64,000 nt of DNA from Streptococcus sanguinis (GCF_001078705.1 NZ_CDMW01000001.1:129106-193105), one strand, 5' to 3'; positions 7,574 to 16,131 are shown, counted from the first letter of the stretch. Numbers and translations are program-made. Notes: generated by a model from the sequence alone, not told the origin.

Positions 7574-8044
7574 ATGGCTAAGTACGGTTTTTTGGAGATA
7601 TTGGACGAGGAAATGGGGAAGAGCTTTCCTTTTGATTATGAAATAAACTGGGACAAGAAGAATCACGCAGTGGAAGTGGCCTTTCTCCTTGAGGTTCAAA
7701 ATCCAGGTGGGATTGAGACGGTTGATGCTGAGGGCAATGCCTCGGCTGAAGATATTTACTTTGAGGAAGCCGTGCTTTTCTATAATCCGGTCAAGTCTCG
7801 TTTTGAGGCCGAGGATTATCTGGCGGTTCTTCCCTATGAGCCGAAGAAAGGGCTGTCACGGGAGTTTCTAGCTTATTTCGTGGATTTCCTAACCCAAACA
7901 GCTGAGTCTGGCCTTGATGCGCTCATGGACTTTTTAGCAGATTCAGAGGCGGCAGAGTTTGAGATGGCTTGGAATGCTGAGGCTTTTGAAAATGGCAGAG
8001 CTGACTTGGCTGAGACAGAATTTTATTCATATCCGAGGTATTAG
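7574..8044 (+). CDS. DUF3013 family protein
   Basis: A 156-residue, very acidic cytosolic protein (MAKYGFLEILDEEMGKSFPF, ending YSYPRY) matching the streptococcal/enterococcal DUF3013 family; function unknown. No signal peptide or membrane segment. AGAGGAAAT provides the ribosome site. It heads a compact group: the NUDIX gene follows after 9 bases with GGAGG between, and the acetyltransferase overlaps that by 4 bases, so the three are likely cotranscribed. Confidence 0.8.
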   Translation: MAKYGFLEILDEEMGKSFPFDYEINWDKKNHAVEVAFLLEVQNPGGIETVDAEGNASAEDIYFEEAVLFYNPVKSRFEAEDYLAVLPYEPKKGLSREFLAYFVDFLTQTAESGLDALMDFLADSEAAEFEMAWNAEAFENGRADLAETEFYSYPRY

Positions 8045-8053
8045 GAGGCGCTG

Positions 8054-8506
8054 ATGACAGATGAAGAAGGACTAGATTTGCTGCACAAACAGATGGAGTT
8101 TTCTGGCTGCAAGATTGCCTTGCTCTGTAATGATAAGCTACTGACTATCTTGCGAGACGATATTTCAACCATTCCTTGGCCCAATATGTGGGAGTTGCCG
8201 GGCGGTGGCCGTGAGGACGAAGAGACACCTTTTGAATGCGTACAAAGGGAGGTTTTTGAAGAGCTTGGTTTGAAGCTTGAAGAAGCGGATATTCTCTGGG
8301 CTAAGGAATATCAAGGAATGCTTGCTCCAGACAAAACCTCTATTTTTATGGTGGGAACTATCACTCAGGAAGAATTTGCCAGTATCGCCTTTGGCGATGA
8401 GGGACAGGCTTATCAGATGATGGATGTGAGCCAGTTCTTATCAGATAAAAAGGTTATTCCGCAGCTGCAGGACAGGTTGAGAGATTATTTGGAGGTGCGA
8501 GCATGA
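8054..8506 (+). CDS. NUDIX hydrolase
   Basis: A 150-residue NUDIX protein. The Nudix box is visible as GGGREDEETPFECVQREVFEE followed shortly by LGL (Gx5Ex7REUxEExGU pattern). The family hydrolyses nucleoside diphosphates linked to another moiety; the exact substrate (oxidised or non-canonical NTP, NDP-sugar, cofactor) cannot be told. The ATG lies 9 bases after the DUF3013 stop, and the 3' end overlaps the next gene by ATGA. Confidence 0.88.
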   Translation: MTDEEGLDLLHKQMEFSGCKIALLCNDKLLTILRDDISTIPWPNMWELPGGGREDEETPFECVQREVFEELGLKLEEADILWAKEYQGMLAPDKTSIFMVGTITQEEFASIAFGDEGQAYQMMDVSQFLSDKKVIPQLQDRLRDYLEVRA

Positions 8507-8973
8507 TTTATATTGAGCGGGCAGGAGCTGAGGATTTAGATACCATTATTGCCATTCAGCGAGCGAGTTTTAAGGCTGTTCATGAGAAATATCAGGATCA
8601 ATACGACCCCTATCTGGAGGAGCGAGAGCGGATTCGCTGGAAGCTGGTCGAGCGGCCCAATAGTTTTTATTATTTTGTCAAAGACGACGAGAAGATTCTG
8701 GGCTTTATTCGATTGAATACAAATGACGAACAGACAGCAGGCTGGATTGGGACAGTGGCGATTTTGCCAGAGCACCAGAATAAAGGATATGGCTCTGAGG
8801 GGCTTGGTCTGATTGAGGAGACATTCTCCACCATTACGAAATGGGATTTGTGTACGGTTTTCCAGGATAAAGGCATGGTAGCTTTCTATGAGAAAAATGG
8901 CTACCGACAGACTCATACTGAGCCCGAAAAAGAGGGCATGGATATGGTTTACATGACGAAGACAATGAAATAA
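8503..8973 (+). CDS. GNAT-family N-acetyltransferase
   Basis: A 156-residue protein with the acetyl-CoA-binding core V-A-I-L-P-E-H-Q-N-K-G-Y-G (Q/RxxGxG/A motif) at about residues 83-97 and the C-terminal FYEKNGYRQT strand typical of GNAT enzymes. It transfers an acetyl group from acetyl-CoA to an unknown amine. It overlaps the NUDIX gene by 4 bases, so translation is probably coupled. Confidence 0.85.
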   Translation: MIYIERAGAEDLDTIIAIQRASFKAVHEKYQDQYDPYLEERERIRWKLVERPNSFYYFVKDDEKILGFIRLNTNDEQTAGWIGTVAILPEHQNKGYGSEGLGLIEETFSTITKWDLCTVFQDKGMVAFYEKNGYRQTHTEPEKEGMDMVYMTKTMK

Positions 8974-9029
8974 ACAAAGAAAGGATTGTTCAGTTGGATT
9001 TCTAAACTGAACCCGCCCTAAATACTGTG

Positions 9030-9076
9030 GCAAAAAGATAAAGTTCTCTTAGACGAAAGCATCGTCAGAGAATTTC
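9030..9076 (+). other. Imperfect hairpin between the GNAT gene and prmA
   Basis: TTCTCT plus GACG pair with CGTC plus AGAGAA with a 2-nt bulge. No strong T-run follows, so it is a weak terminator or a leader structure for prmA, whose start also lacks a clear Shine-Dalgarno sequence. Confidence 0.3.
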
Positions 9077-9116
9077 CTATTTTGGCTTTGTGTTTTACGG
9101 GCTTGGTATTTTAATG

Positions 9117-10070
9117 ATGGACACTTGGCAGGAATTAACGATTGAAGTGAAGCGTGAGGCGGAGGAAGCAGCCTCTAATATTCTGATTGAGCTGGGCAGT
9201 CAGGGTGTGGCCATTGATGACAGCGCAGATTATCTGGGGCAGGTTGACCAGTATGGTGAGCTTTTTCCAGAAGTTGAGCAGAGCGAGCGGGTCCGGATTA
9301 CGGGCTACTATCCGGATTCGGTGGATATAGAGGCTATTGCAGCCCAGGCCAATGAGCGACTGGCTGAGCTGGATGGCTTCGGATTGGAGACGGGTGATAT
9401 TGAGCTGACTCGGCAGGAACTGGCTGAGGAAGATTGGGCGGACAACTGGAAGAAATACTTTGAGCCGGCTCGGATTACTCATGACTTGACCATTGTACCC
9501 TCATGGACGGAGTATGAGTCGACAGCTGGTGAGAAGATCATCAAGCTGGATCCTGGCATGGCCTTTGGGACAGGTACTCATCCGACAACCAAGATGAGCC
9601 TCTTTGCGCTGGAGCAGGTCCTGCGGGGCGGAGAAACGGTGCTGGATGTGGGTACAGGCAGCGGCGTTCTGTCCATTGCTAGCTCTCTCTTGGGTGCTAA
9701 GGACATCTACGCCTATGACTTGGACGAGGTGGCAGTGCGCGTGGCTCAGGAAAATATTGAGCTCAATCCTGACATGGAGAACATTCATGTGGCGCCGGGC
9801 GATCTTCTCCGAGGCGTAGAAATCGAGGCGGATATCATTGTTGCTAATATCTTGGCCGATATTCTCATCCATCTAACAGAGGATGCCTACCGTCTGGTCA
9901 AGGATGAGGGCTATCTGATTATGAGTGGGATCATTTCTGAGAAGTGGGAAATGGTGCGCGAGTCAGCAGAAGCAGCAGGGTTTTTCCTAGAAACGCATAT
10001 GATTCAGGGCGAATGGAATGCCTGCGTCTTTAAGAAAACGCAGGACATTTCAGGCGTGATAGGTGGTTAG
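9117..10070 (+). CDS. prmA: Ribosomal protein L11 methyltransferase
   Basis: A 317-residue class I SAM methyltransferase. N-terminal L11-recognition domain ([18 protein letters not shown]), linker, then a catalytic domain with motif [28 protein letters not shown] and NILADILI. PrmA trimethylates ribosomal protein L11. The start was set at Met 9117, which gives the usual family N-terminus; the GTG at 9090 would add nine atypical residues. Neither has a strong ribosome site. The stop codon directly abuts the rsmE ATG, an arrangement common in Firmicutes. Confidence 0.93.
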   Translation: MDTWQELTIEVKREAEEAASNILIELGSQGVAIDDSADYLGQVDQYGELFPEVEQSERVRITGYYPDSVDIEAIAAQANERLAELDGFGLETGDIELTRQELAEEDWADNWKKYFEPARITHDLTIVPSWTEYESTAGEKIIKLDPGMAFGTGTHPTTKMSLFALEQVLRGGETVLDVGTGSGVLSIASSLLGAKDIYAYDLDEVAVRVAQENIELNPDMENIHVAPGDLLRGVEIEADIIVANILADILIHLTEDAYRLVKDEGYLIMSGIISEKWEMVRESAEAAGFFLETHMIQGEWNACVFKKTQDISGVIGG

Positions 10071-10823
10071 ATGCAACAGTATTTTATAAAAGGAAGTCCT
10101 AAGTCTCCTCTGGTGGTCACGGATAAGGACACGGCCAAACATATGTTTTCAGTCATGCGGCTCAAAGAGGGCGACCAAGTTACACTAGTCTTTGATGATG
10201 GCATGAAGCGACTGGCTCGGGTGTTGGACCCCAGTCAACAGAGCTTGGAAATCTTGGAGGAGCTAGCAGACAATACCGAGCTGCCGGTTCAAGTGACCAT
10301 TGCTTCAGGCTTTCCCAAGGGTGATAAGTTGGAATTTATCACTCAAAAGGCAACGGAGCTAGGGGCCAGTGCTATCTGGGCTTTCCCAGCGGACTGGTCG
10401 GTGGCTAAGTGGGATGGCAAAAAGCTAGCCAAAAAGAGCAAAAAGCTAGAGAAAATTGCTCAGGGAGCAGCAGAGCAGAGCAAGCGCAATCTGATTCCTG
10501 AGGTTCGGCTCTTTGATAAAAAGGCAGATTTTCTGGCCACTTTGTCAGACTTTGATCGCATCATCGTGGCCTATGAGGAATCGGCCAAAGAAGGAGAATC
10601 TGCAGCTCTAGTCCGAGCTCTGTCGGGCTTGGAAGCTGGCGCAAAAGTTCTCTTTATCTTCGGACCGGAGGGCGGTCTATCGCCAGAGGAAATAGCAGCC
10701 TTTGGCCAAGCAGGTGCTGTATCAGCAGGTCTAGGTCCACGTATCCTGCGGGCTGAAACAGCTCCGCTTTATGCCTTGACGGCAGTCAGTGTTTTGTTGG
10801 AATTGAGAAATGACAGTCTTTAA
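10071..10823 (+). CDS. rsmE: 16S rRNA (uracil1498-N3)-methyltransferase
   Basis: A 250-residue SPOUT-class methyltransferase: N-terminal PUA-like domain (KHMFSVMRLKEGDQVTLVFD) and a C-terminal knotted domain with QKATELGASAIWAF, EQSKRN, FIFGPEGGLSPEE and LGPRILRAETAPLYAL, all typical of RsmE. It methylates U1498 (E. coli numbering) in 16S rRNA. Translationally coupled to prmA with no gap; a terminator follows within ten bases. Confidence 0.93.
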   Translation: MQQYFIKGSPKSPLVVTDKDTAKHMFSVMRLKEGDQVTLVFDDGMKRLARVLDPSQQSLEILEELADNTELPVQVTIASGFPKGDKLEFITQKATELGASAIWAFPADWSVAKWDGKKLAKKSKKLEKIAQGAAEQSKRNLIPEVRLFDKKADFLATLSDFDRIIVAYEESAKEGESAALVRALSGLEAGAKVLFIFGPEGGLSPEEIAAFGQAGAVSAGLGPRILRAETAPLYALTAVSVLLELRNDSL

Positions 10824-10828
10824 AAAGC

Positions 10829-10862
10829 AAAATCAGCAACCATCTTGGCTGCTGATTTTTTA
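10829..10862 (+). terminator. Terminator after rsmE
   Basis: AAATCAGCA..CC and GGCTGCTGATTT form a stem followed by a T-run, between convergent genes. Confidence 0.8.
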
Positions 10863-10866
10863 ATCA

Positions 10867-13278
10867 TTATTGTCTTTCACGTTTTTTAAAGGCGAAGATT
10901 CCTGCAAGTCCGGTCATGACAAGTCCCAATACTCCAAGTGAGGACGCCTTTTCTCCGGTTGCTGGGAGGCTTTCTGCTTCTGCTTGTCTGTGGGACGCTT
11001 GCTTGTTTATGCTTGGGTCAACAGCAGTCAAGACTGGGAAGTCTACTCTTCTATACTGCAGATTGGCTGCTTCGACTGCGATAGTCGGACGGCTTGGCTG
11101 CTCAATAGGCACTGATTCTGTTTTCGGTGCGACGTAGACGAATTTGTATTCACCGAATCCTTCTTGGGCAGAAGCTGCTAGATAGACGATGTCTCCGTCT
11201 GTACCAATCAAGTTCTTGGCCTTATCAGCTGTCAGGAAGCGCAGATCCAGTCCCTTGATGGTATCAGCGAAATGCCAGTTCTGATCTGCACTTGGATTGA
11301 TATTTTTGACAGCCAAGATATAGTTGATGATAGCTTGGCGGTTTTCCAGATTGAGCAGACGGTTGAGGCTGGCTTCTCGAACACCAGGGAAATTACCGTT
11401 AGACCGGTAGTTGTTGGTCACGACGATAAATTCCTGATTGGGATCAATCTCATTGCCTTGATATTTGAGGTTGCGGACCCGGCTGGCATTTGGGTTTGCC
11501 AGTTTCCCTTCGCGGTCGTATTTGTTCGGCTGAGTAATGTCAAACTCATAGGTAACACCGTCAATAACATCAAAGTTATAAGTCCGGTAGTTAGTATTGA
11601 CCAGATTTTGCGGTTGGCTATTATTTGGGTCAATGGTGTTGAATTGGCCAGCTGACATTTCCAACCATTCTTTGAGCTGGGCACCGTTGACCTTGAGGAT
11701 AGCAGTGACATTATCGTAGAGATAGAGGTCTGCTACGTTCTTGATAGCAATAGGACCAGCTGGAATGTCTGTGTAGGCCGTTGCATCCCCGCGGGTTCCT
11801 GCCTTGAAAGGAGCTGCTGCAGACAGGATAGGAAGGTTGGCTTCAGGCGTGCCAGCCAGCTCTTGCTTAGCATACCAAAGCTGGGCATTGTTAACGATTT
11901 GCACGGATGGATCGTCTTTGACCAGAGCAAAGTAGCTGGTAATCGGTGCAGTCGTGGTGCCGACTTGCTGGCGGACATAGTTAATAGTCCCTTGGTGGGA
12001 TTCTTGGGCAATGTCAATGACGCGCTGATCTGCTACATTAGACTTGGTATCTACCTTGCGGATAGAGCCTTTGCTGTCAGTGACTTTCCATTTGCCGTCA
12101 GTATAGTCTAGCTTGAGGTCGATGACGCCTAGATGGTCGCCGTATTTTCCAGCCATGGTTACTGGAGTGCCGTTGATTTTACCGTTGACACCGTCTACAC
12201 CAGGATATTTTTCGTAGAAGCCAGTTCCGTTTCCGCTTGGAAATTCGGCGTGGGAGTGTCCCGTTACAACAGCATCCACACCTGGCAGGCTGGCGATTTG
12301 ATAGCCTTCATTTTCCTCCCCTTTTTCATACTTGTCATCTCCGATACCAGAGTGAGAAAGCACCAAAGTGATGTCTGCACCGGCCTTGCGCATCTCAGGA
12401 ATGATGTCTCGAATAGCCTCAACGGAGTCGCGAACGACCACTTTTCCTTCTAGGTTTGCCTTATCCCAGTTGAGGATTTGCGGCGGGACAATCCCAGTCA
12501 CACCAATCTTGACAGTCGTCAAACGGCCCTGAGTATCCGTAAAGGTCTTTTCGATGATTTTGTAAGGCTGATAAATGAATTTACCAGTCGCTGGATCCAG
12601 CACATTGGCATTGACAAGAGGCATGCCAGCTGTCTCAATCACGCGGTTCAGATAGTCCAGACCGTAGTTAAATTCATGGTTTCCTAGCGTACCAGCTTCA
12701 AAGCCCAGAGCCTGTAGGGCAGCGTACATAGGGTGCTGCTCGCCCTTCTCCACAGGATCCACAATGGCCTTGTAAGTTCCAAGCGGCGTTCCTTGGATGG
12801 TATCGCCATTGTCAACCAAGAGGACGTTTGGATTTTCTTTCTTGGCCTTCTCGATTAGCACGGCAGTCTTAGCCAGTCCCAAGGTCTCTACTGGCTTGTC
12901 CTGATAGTAGTCGTAGTTGACCAAGTTGGTATGGAGGTCGGTCGTTGCCAAGATACGAACATCGACAGTCTGTCCCTCCACGGGCTTAGTATCCTCAGTA
13001 GCCGCGACATTGCGAGCCATAGCCATCAGAGCATCAGCGTTTCCGCTGGCATTTTCTGGGGAAATAGCAGAGCTAGGCTCCGTGCTCTCTGGTGTCGCAG
13101 TAGTCTCAGTTGGACTTGTAGCAGTCGTTGGTTTTGCTTCCGCTGCGCTGCTTTCTACTGGAGCAGGATTAGCAGTGACTGCTGGAGCATTCTCATCAGC
13201 CTGAACAGCATTTACAGCTGCCGCAAGAGCCGCTGCGCTCAAAAGCACAACCGTTTTTTGAAGGGATGATTTAGACAT
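10867..13278 (-). CDS. cpdB: LPXTG-anchored 2',3'-cyclic-nucleotide 2'-phosphodiesterase / 3'-nucleotidase
   Basis: An 803-residue surface enzyme. Signal peptide (about 1-28), Ala/Thr/Pro-rich linker (to about 100), calcineurin-like metallophosphatase domain with LATTDLHTN, DNGDTIQG, GNHEFNYG, VTGHSHAEFP (metal ligands), then a 5'-nucleotidase C-terminal domain (about 430-700), and a sorting signal LPATGEKASS plus hydrophobic stretch and KKRERQ. Family members (CdnP of S. agalactiae, SntA of S. suis) degrade extracellular nucleotides including cyclic dinucleotides, releasing phosphate and nucleosides and blunting host sensing. Monocistronic, with GGAGATAT as ribosome site. Whether it prefers 2',3'-cyclic or dinucleotide substrates cannot be told here. 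Confidence 0.9.
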   Translation of the reverse strand: MSKSSLQKTVVLLSAAALAAAVNAVQADENAPAVTANPAPVESSAAEAKPTTATSPTETTATPESTEPSSAISPENASGNADALMAMARNVAATEDTKPVEGQTVDVRILATTDLHTNLVNYDYYQDKPVETLGLAKTAVLIEKAKKENPNVLLVDNGDTIQGTPLGTYKAIVDPVEKGEQHPMYAALQALGFEAGTLGNHEFNYGLDYLNRVIETAGMPLVNANVLDPATGKFIYQPYKIIEKTFTDTQGRLTTVKIGVTGIVPPQILNWDKANLEGKVVVRDSVEAIRDIIPEMRKAGADITLVLSHSGIGDDKYEKGEENEGYQIASLPGVDAVVTGHSHAEFPSGNGTGFYEKYPGVDGVNGKINGTPVTMAGKYGDHLGVIDLKLDYTDGKWKVTDSKGSIRKVDTKSNVADQRVIDIAQESHQGTINYVRQQVGTTTAPITSYFALVKDDPSVQIVNNAQLWYAKQELAGTPEANLPILSAAAPFKAGTRGDATAYTDIPAGPIAIKNVADLYLYDNVTAILKVNGAQLKEWLEMSAGQFNTIDPNNSQPQNLVNTNYRTYNFDVIDGVTYEFDITQPNKYDREGKLANPNASRVRNLKYQGNEIDPNQEFIVVTNNYRSNGNFPGVREASLNRLLNLENRQAIINYILAVKNINPSADQNWHFADTIKGLDLRFLTADKAKNLIGTDGDIVYLAASAQEGFGEYKFVYVAPKTESVPIEQPSRPTIAVEAANLQYRRVDFPVLTAVDPSINKQASHRQAEAESLPATGEKASSLGVLGLVMTGLAGIFAFKKRERQ

Positions 13279-13529
13279 AATATCTCCTTTGTTAAAATGA
13301 ATTTCAGACTTATATTATACTATATTAAAACGCTATCATCAAGAAGGAATTTCCAGTTTAGAGCTTTCATACTTTCTAATATTGGTTTGAAAATACTGAA
13401 TGAAGATATCAGCGGATAAGTGAATGATTGGATGGAGGTAGAATAAAATAGAGTTCAAAAAAATTATGGTACACTATACAGTGACTGAAATAAGTTACTT
13501 TGTTAAGCATAATAATCAAGGAGAATATC

Positions 13530-14189
13530 ATGAAAAAGAGAATTTTTCTCAAAATATTACTTTTAGGGGGAGTGATGATAGGATTAATAGGATGTGGAGA
13601 AAAGAGGAGCAGCCGAGATTGGATTGAGAATCAGGTAGCTGAAGTGAGTCGCGTCTATCCTACTGAAAATCTATTTGATTTGTTTAAGCAATTTCCGGAT
13701 GGGTTTAAAGTAGAGCAAGTGTATATCAAACGGGGGACTTATCTTATCGAAATAACTTTACAAGGGGATAGTAGCAATCACACAATTTCTGGAGTGCTGA
13801 CCAAGACACGGGCTTCTGATGATATTACTGAAAAGCCAGAAGAAACAATAAGAGTTGATTATATAGACAGCGATTTTGTCTTTTCTGATGAGGAGAAAGC
13901 GAAAGAATTATGGCCTTTTGATGGATTCTTATTCCAAAAGTTAACAATTAATCAGTCTTTTCTATCTTCTTTATCTATGAAATCCAAAAGTTATAATGGC
14001 AACAACGGGGCGTTTGATATTGATTATTCGGTTCAAAATCAAACTATCAATCAGTATTTTCACAAAAATGAAAGAGAGCAGGCAATTTTAGGTTTTGGAA
14101 GCTCAAACCGAAACGACGATTATTACTATTATTCAGTAACTGTGAATTACGATAATGCTTATTCATTTAGAGAAACCGTATCAAATTAA
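13530..14189 (+). CDS. Secreted lipoprotein of unknown function
   Basis: A 219-residue protein with a lipoprotein signal peptide (KKRIFLKILLLGGVMIG then lipobox LIGC, Cys about residue 21). The mature part is polar and Tyr/Asn-rich at the end (NRNDDYYYYSVTVNYDN). It is loosely reminiscent of the tandem lipoprotein (Csa-like) families of Firmicutes, but I do not recognise it with certainty. The start at 13530 sits 6 bases past AAGGAG; the ten upstream open codons are ignored. AT-rich, at the left edge of a patch of small, rearranged genes. Confidence 0.7.
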   Translation: MKKRIFLKILLLGGVMIGLIGCGEKRSSRDWIENQVAEVSRVYPTENLFDLFKQFPDGFKVEQVYIKRGTYLIEITLQGDSSNHTISGVLTKTRASDDITEKPEETIRVDYIDSDFVFSDEEKAKELWPFDGFLFQKLTINQSFLSSLSMKSKSYNGNNGAFDIDYSVQNQTINQYFHKNEREQAILGFGSSNRNDDYYYYSVTVNYDNAYSFRETVSN

Positions 14190-14200
14190 AAGGAGATAAA

Positions 14201-14275
14201 ATGATGGATAAAAAATTTGTTAACAGTGTCATTCCTACTTTAGATGCTTCAAATTTAGCATGTTATCTGCTTTGA
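14201..14275 (+). pseudogene. 24-codon ORF with strong ribosome site, probable gene relic
   Basis: AAAGGAGATAAA precedes ATG at 14201; the frame (MMDKKFVNSVIPTLDASNLA and four more residues) stops after 24 codons. It starts 11 bases after the lipoprotein stop, the spacing of a second cistron. It looks like the 5' stump of a truncated gene; a real micropeptide is the alternative. Confidence 0.35.
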
Positions 14276-14309
14276 TAAAATCATTATTAGGAGCAACTGT
14301 CTCACTGCC

Positions 14310-14338
14310 TTGTATCCGCTTTCGTATTTTGGTATAAT
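14310..14338 (+). promoter_or_regulatory. Strong promoter for the small ORF at 14451
   Basis: TTGTAT (14310-14315), 17-bp spacer, TATAAT (14333-14338) with an extended TGG element. The implied start near 14345 leaves a leader of about 105 nt. Confidence 0.7.
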
Positions 14339-14450
14339 AGTGATGAGCTCACTTGGGTAAGTCGGAAAGGAAAATAAAAACGGAAAAAATCAGACTGCCT
14401 AAGCTGGGAAGCGTATCTGCATTTTGCTTGATAAGGAGAGGAGGTTCGTC

Positions 14451-14585
14451 ATGACTATGTCTGCCTTATTTGAGTTGTTTGTCGCCCTTTTAGGTGTGAC
14501 ATCTACTTGCTACCTTGTCTACGCTTATTGTCAATTTATCAAGGAAGAAGTTCATCACTTTCTTCACCACAACCCGCCCGTTTAA
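14451..14585 (+). CDS. 44-residue membrane peptide, candidate type I toxin
   Basis: Not in any family I can name. The peptide has an N-terminal hydrophobic helix (SALFELFVALLGVTSTCYLV) and a charged, His-rich tail ending in HHNPPV. It has a very strong ribosome site (AGGAGAGGAGG), its own promoter and a long leader. Its last codons and stop are built into the transcription terminator (14571-14596): AACCCGCC encodes Asn-Pro-Pro and TAA lies in the loop. A short hydrophobic helix, polar tail, long structured leader and stop inside the terminator are features of Fst/Ldr-like type I toxins. An antisense antitoxin RNA was not convincingly located. A small regulatory membrane peptide is the alternative. 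Confidence 0.5.
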   Translation: MTMSALFELFVALLGVTSTCYLVYAYCQFIKEEVHHFLHHNPPV

Positions 14586-14596
14586 GGCGGGTTTTT
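14571..14596 (+). terminator. Terminator overlapping the small ORF
   Basis: AACCCGCC pairs with GGCGGGTT, followed by a T-run; the ORF stop codon is in the loop. Confidence 0.85.
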
Positions 14597-14622
14597 GCTT
14601 TTGGGAAAATATATTATATAAT
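14595..14622 (+). promoter_or_regulatory. Promoter for the first DUF1310 gene
   Basis: TTGCTT (14595-14600), 16-bp spacer, TATAAT (14617-14622), about 30 bases before the ATG at 14652. Confidence 0.55.
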
Positions 14623-14651
14623 GAAACTGACAAAGATTGAGGAGTGTTTAT

Positions 14652-15044
14652 ATGTCTAAGAGAAGAAATAGAATTATGGGGCTTATTGGCCTAAGTGTAT
14701 TGATATTGTTAGGGGGAGGTCTCTACCTATCTCACAAAAATCAAGAATTTCAGAATGAAATGTTCAGAATTGTCCATAGTGAGGAAGTGAAGAATCTAAT
14801 AGAAAAGAAATTAAAAAAATTAGATTCTCATGCTTTAACGGATAGGAGGAAAATTCAATCCTATAAAATTGATGATAGAAGCATTCGTTACAATCCAATG
14901 GGAGGCATTATGTTTGATATTGTCATTAATGATGACCCTGATATTGTTGGGTCAACTGGGCTTAGAAAATATGGGGAGAATGAGGGCATACGAATTGTTG
15001 GTATGGATAGGTCAAAAGGACTTCAGAAGTTGCTAGAGGAGTGA
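14652..15044 (+). CDS. DUF1310 family protein (copy 1)
   Basis: A 130-residue protein with one N-terminal membrane anchor or uncleaved signal (LIGLSVLILLGGGLYLSHKN), then a soluble domain (NEMFRIVHSEEVKNLIEKKL, KIQSYKIDDRSI, NPMGGIMFDIVIND) that I recognise as the streptococcal DUF1310 family, function unknown. GAGGAG precedes Met 14652. A close paralogue follows at 15090, and a third begins at 15586 but is broken. The sequence between the anchor and the HSEE motif is almost identical in copies 1 and 2, indicating recent duplication or gene conversion. Confidence 0.75.
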   Translation: MSKRRNRIMGLIGLSVLILLGGGLYLSHKNQEFQNEMFRIVHSEEVKNLIEKKLKKLDSHALTDRRKIQSYKIDDRSIRYNPMGGIMFDIVINDDPDIVGSTGLRKYGENEGIRIVGMDRSKGLQKLLEE

Positions 15045-15089
15045 TGGCCAAAGACTCATAAGGAGATTTCTTTATTTAGAGGTGAATAT

Positions 15090-15491
15090 ATGAAGAAAAA
15101 ACATAAAATTATCTTATCAGTTGTTAGCTTGTTTATGGCTGTTTGCATTGGAGTAGGTCTCTACCTGGCTCACAAAAACCAAGAATTTCAAAATGAAATG
15201 TTCAGGATTGTTCACAGTGAGGAAGTGCGGAAGCTGATTGAAGAAGATTTAAAAAGAAAAGATCCAAATGCGTTAACAGACAAAGGGAAGATTCGCTCTT
15301 ATAAAATTGATGATAGCTCCATTAAGCATAATCCGATGGGGGGAATTATGTTTCATATTATCATTAATGATAGTATAAGTATGGTTGGGAAGACTGGTCT
15401 TCAAATGGATGGTGAGAATGGGAAAATTCGTACGGTTGGTATGACTGAATCAGCGGGTTTGCGGGCGTTGTTGGAAAGTGATGACAAGTGA
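15090..15491 (+). CDS. DUF1310 family protein (copy 2)
   Basis: A 133-residue paralogue of the preceding gene: MKKKHKIILSVVSLFMAVCI anchor, then the same HKNQEFQNEMFRIVHSEEV segment and NPMGGIMF core. The C-terminal half is more diverged. A ribosome site (GAGGTG) precedes the ATG, and the gap from copy 1 is 45 bases. Tandem families of secreted small proteins in streptococci often vary in copy number between strains. Confidence 0.75.
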   Translation: MKKKHKIILSVVSLFMAVCIGVGLYLAHKNQEFQNEMFRIVHSEEVRKLIEEDLKRKDPNALTDKGKIRSYKIDDSSIKHNPMGGIMFHIIINDSISMVGKTGLQMDGENGKIRTVGMTESAGLRALLESDDK

Positions 15492-15585
15492 TTCAGTATT
15501 CTAGTTATAGCGAAAACCTCTTGCTTTAATTGGAATTGCAAAACCTATACCACATACTAAATTATAATAGTCGTAGGAGTGTCTC

Positions 15586-15660
15586 ATGAAGCAAAAGCAT
15601 AAAATCATACTAACATCAAGGTATTATATGTCCGGCGACAACATTCTAATCCTCTTGTAA
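15586..15660 (+). pseudogene. DUF1310 family, third copy, 5' stump
   Basis: ATG 15586, with TAGGAG and a -10-like TATAAT upstream, encodes MKQKHKIIL, matching the start of copy 2 (MKKKHKIIL), then diverges abruptly to TSRYYMSGDNILILL and a stop. The break near 15611-15620 coincides with the beginning of an unrelated open frame (15621-15980), marking a deletion junction. Confidence 0.65.
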
Positions 15661-15980
15661 ATATTCTTAATCAATTTGTTTCCTTTTCACAAAAATATGC
15701 TTGGTTGATTATTATATTGCTATTCTTTTTAAGAATGTTTTTCCCTAGTGAATATATGATTCGTCAAAATAGTATACTTAACTCTGTGATTGATTTGTTT
15801 ATACCACTTTTAGGTCTCCCATTCTTATTGTTTTCAATAGCTTTAGGGATTGACAATTTCCAAGGTTACTATCTTCAAAAATACTTAGAAGATTACCGAC
15901 AACTATCAGGATACTCTGTTAAAGAATGGTACGGTAAAGGTTCTCAGAGATATAAGGAATCACTGAATCAGAAAGATTAG
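15621..15980 (+). pseudogene. 5'-truncated membrane-protein gene fused to the DUF1310 stump
   Basis: The frame reads VLYVRRQHSNPLVNILNQFV and then two hydrophobic segments (WLIIILLFFLRMFF; FIPLLGLPFLLFSIALGI) before a charged tail ending LNQKD. It has no ATG near its beginning; the residues upstream of the first possible start (TTG 15705) still look coding, so the true N-terminus appears to have been lost. It could still be translated from 15705 as a 91-residue membrane protein. Family unknown. Confidence 0.5.
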
Positions 15981-16033
15981 CCTCTTCGTTTTTTAACAGA
16001 AAGATATCGTCTGATAGTGTTACATTTTACCAC

Positions 16034-16058
16034 AACCCGCCGTTTAAGGCGGGTTTTT
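16034..16058 (+). terminator. Terminator matching the one in the 14451 ORF
   Basis: AACCCGCC/GGCGGGTT stem with T-run. With its flank it reads ACCACAACCCGCCGTTTAAG, nearly the same as the end of the 14451 gene, and codes for a -HNPP- relic. It may be all that is left of a second toxin-like copy. Confidence 0.75.
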
Positions 16059-16131
16059 ATATGAACCGTCTTCTAGGTTTTCATATCGGGCTAAAAGTGA
16101 TAAAATAGTAGGCAGGAATTGGAGAGACGAG

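Noticed and set aside
10916-13269. Several plus-strand frames opposite the cyclic-nucleotide phosphodiesterase
   Set aside because: The minus-strand gene is full length with signal peptide, catalytic motifs and sorting signal; the opposite frames have none.
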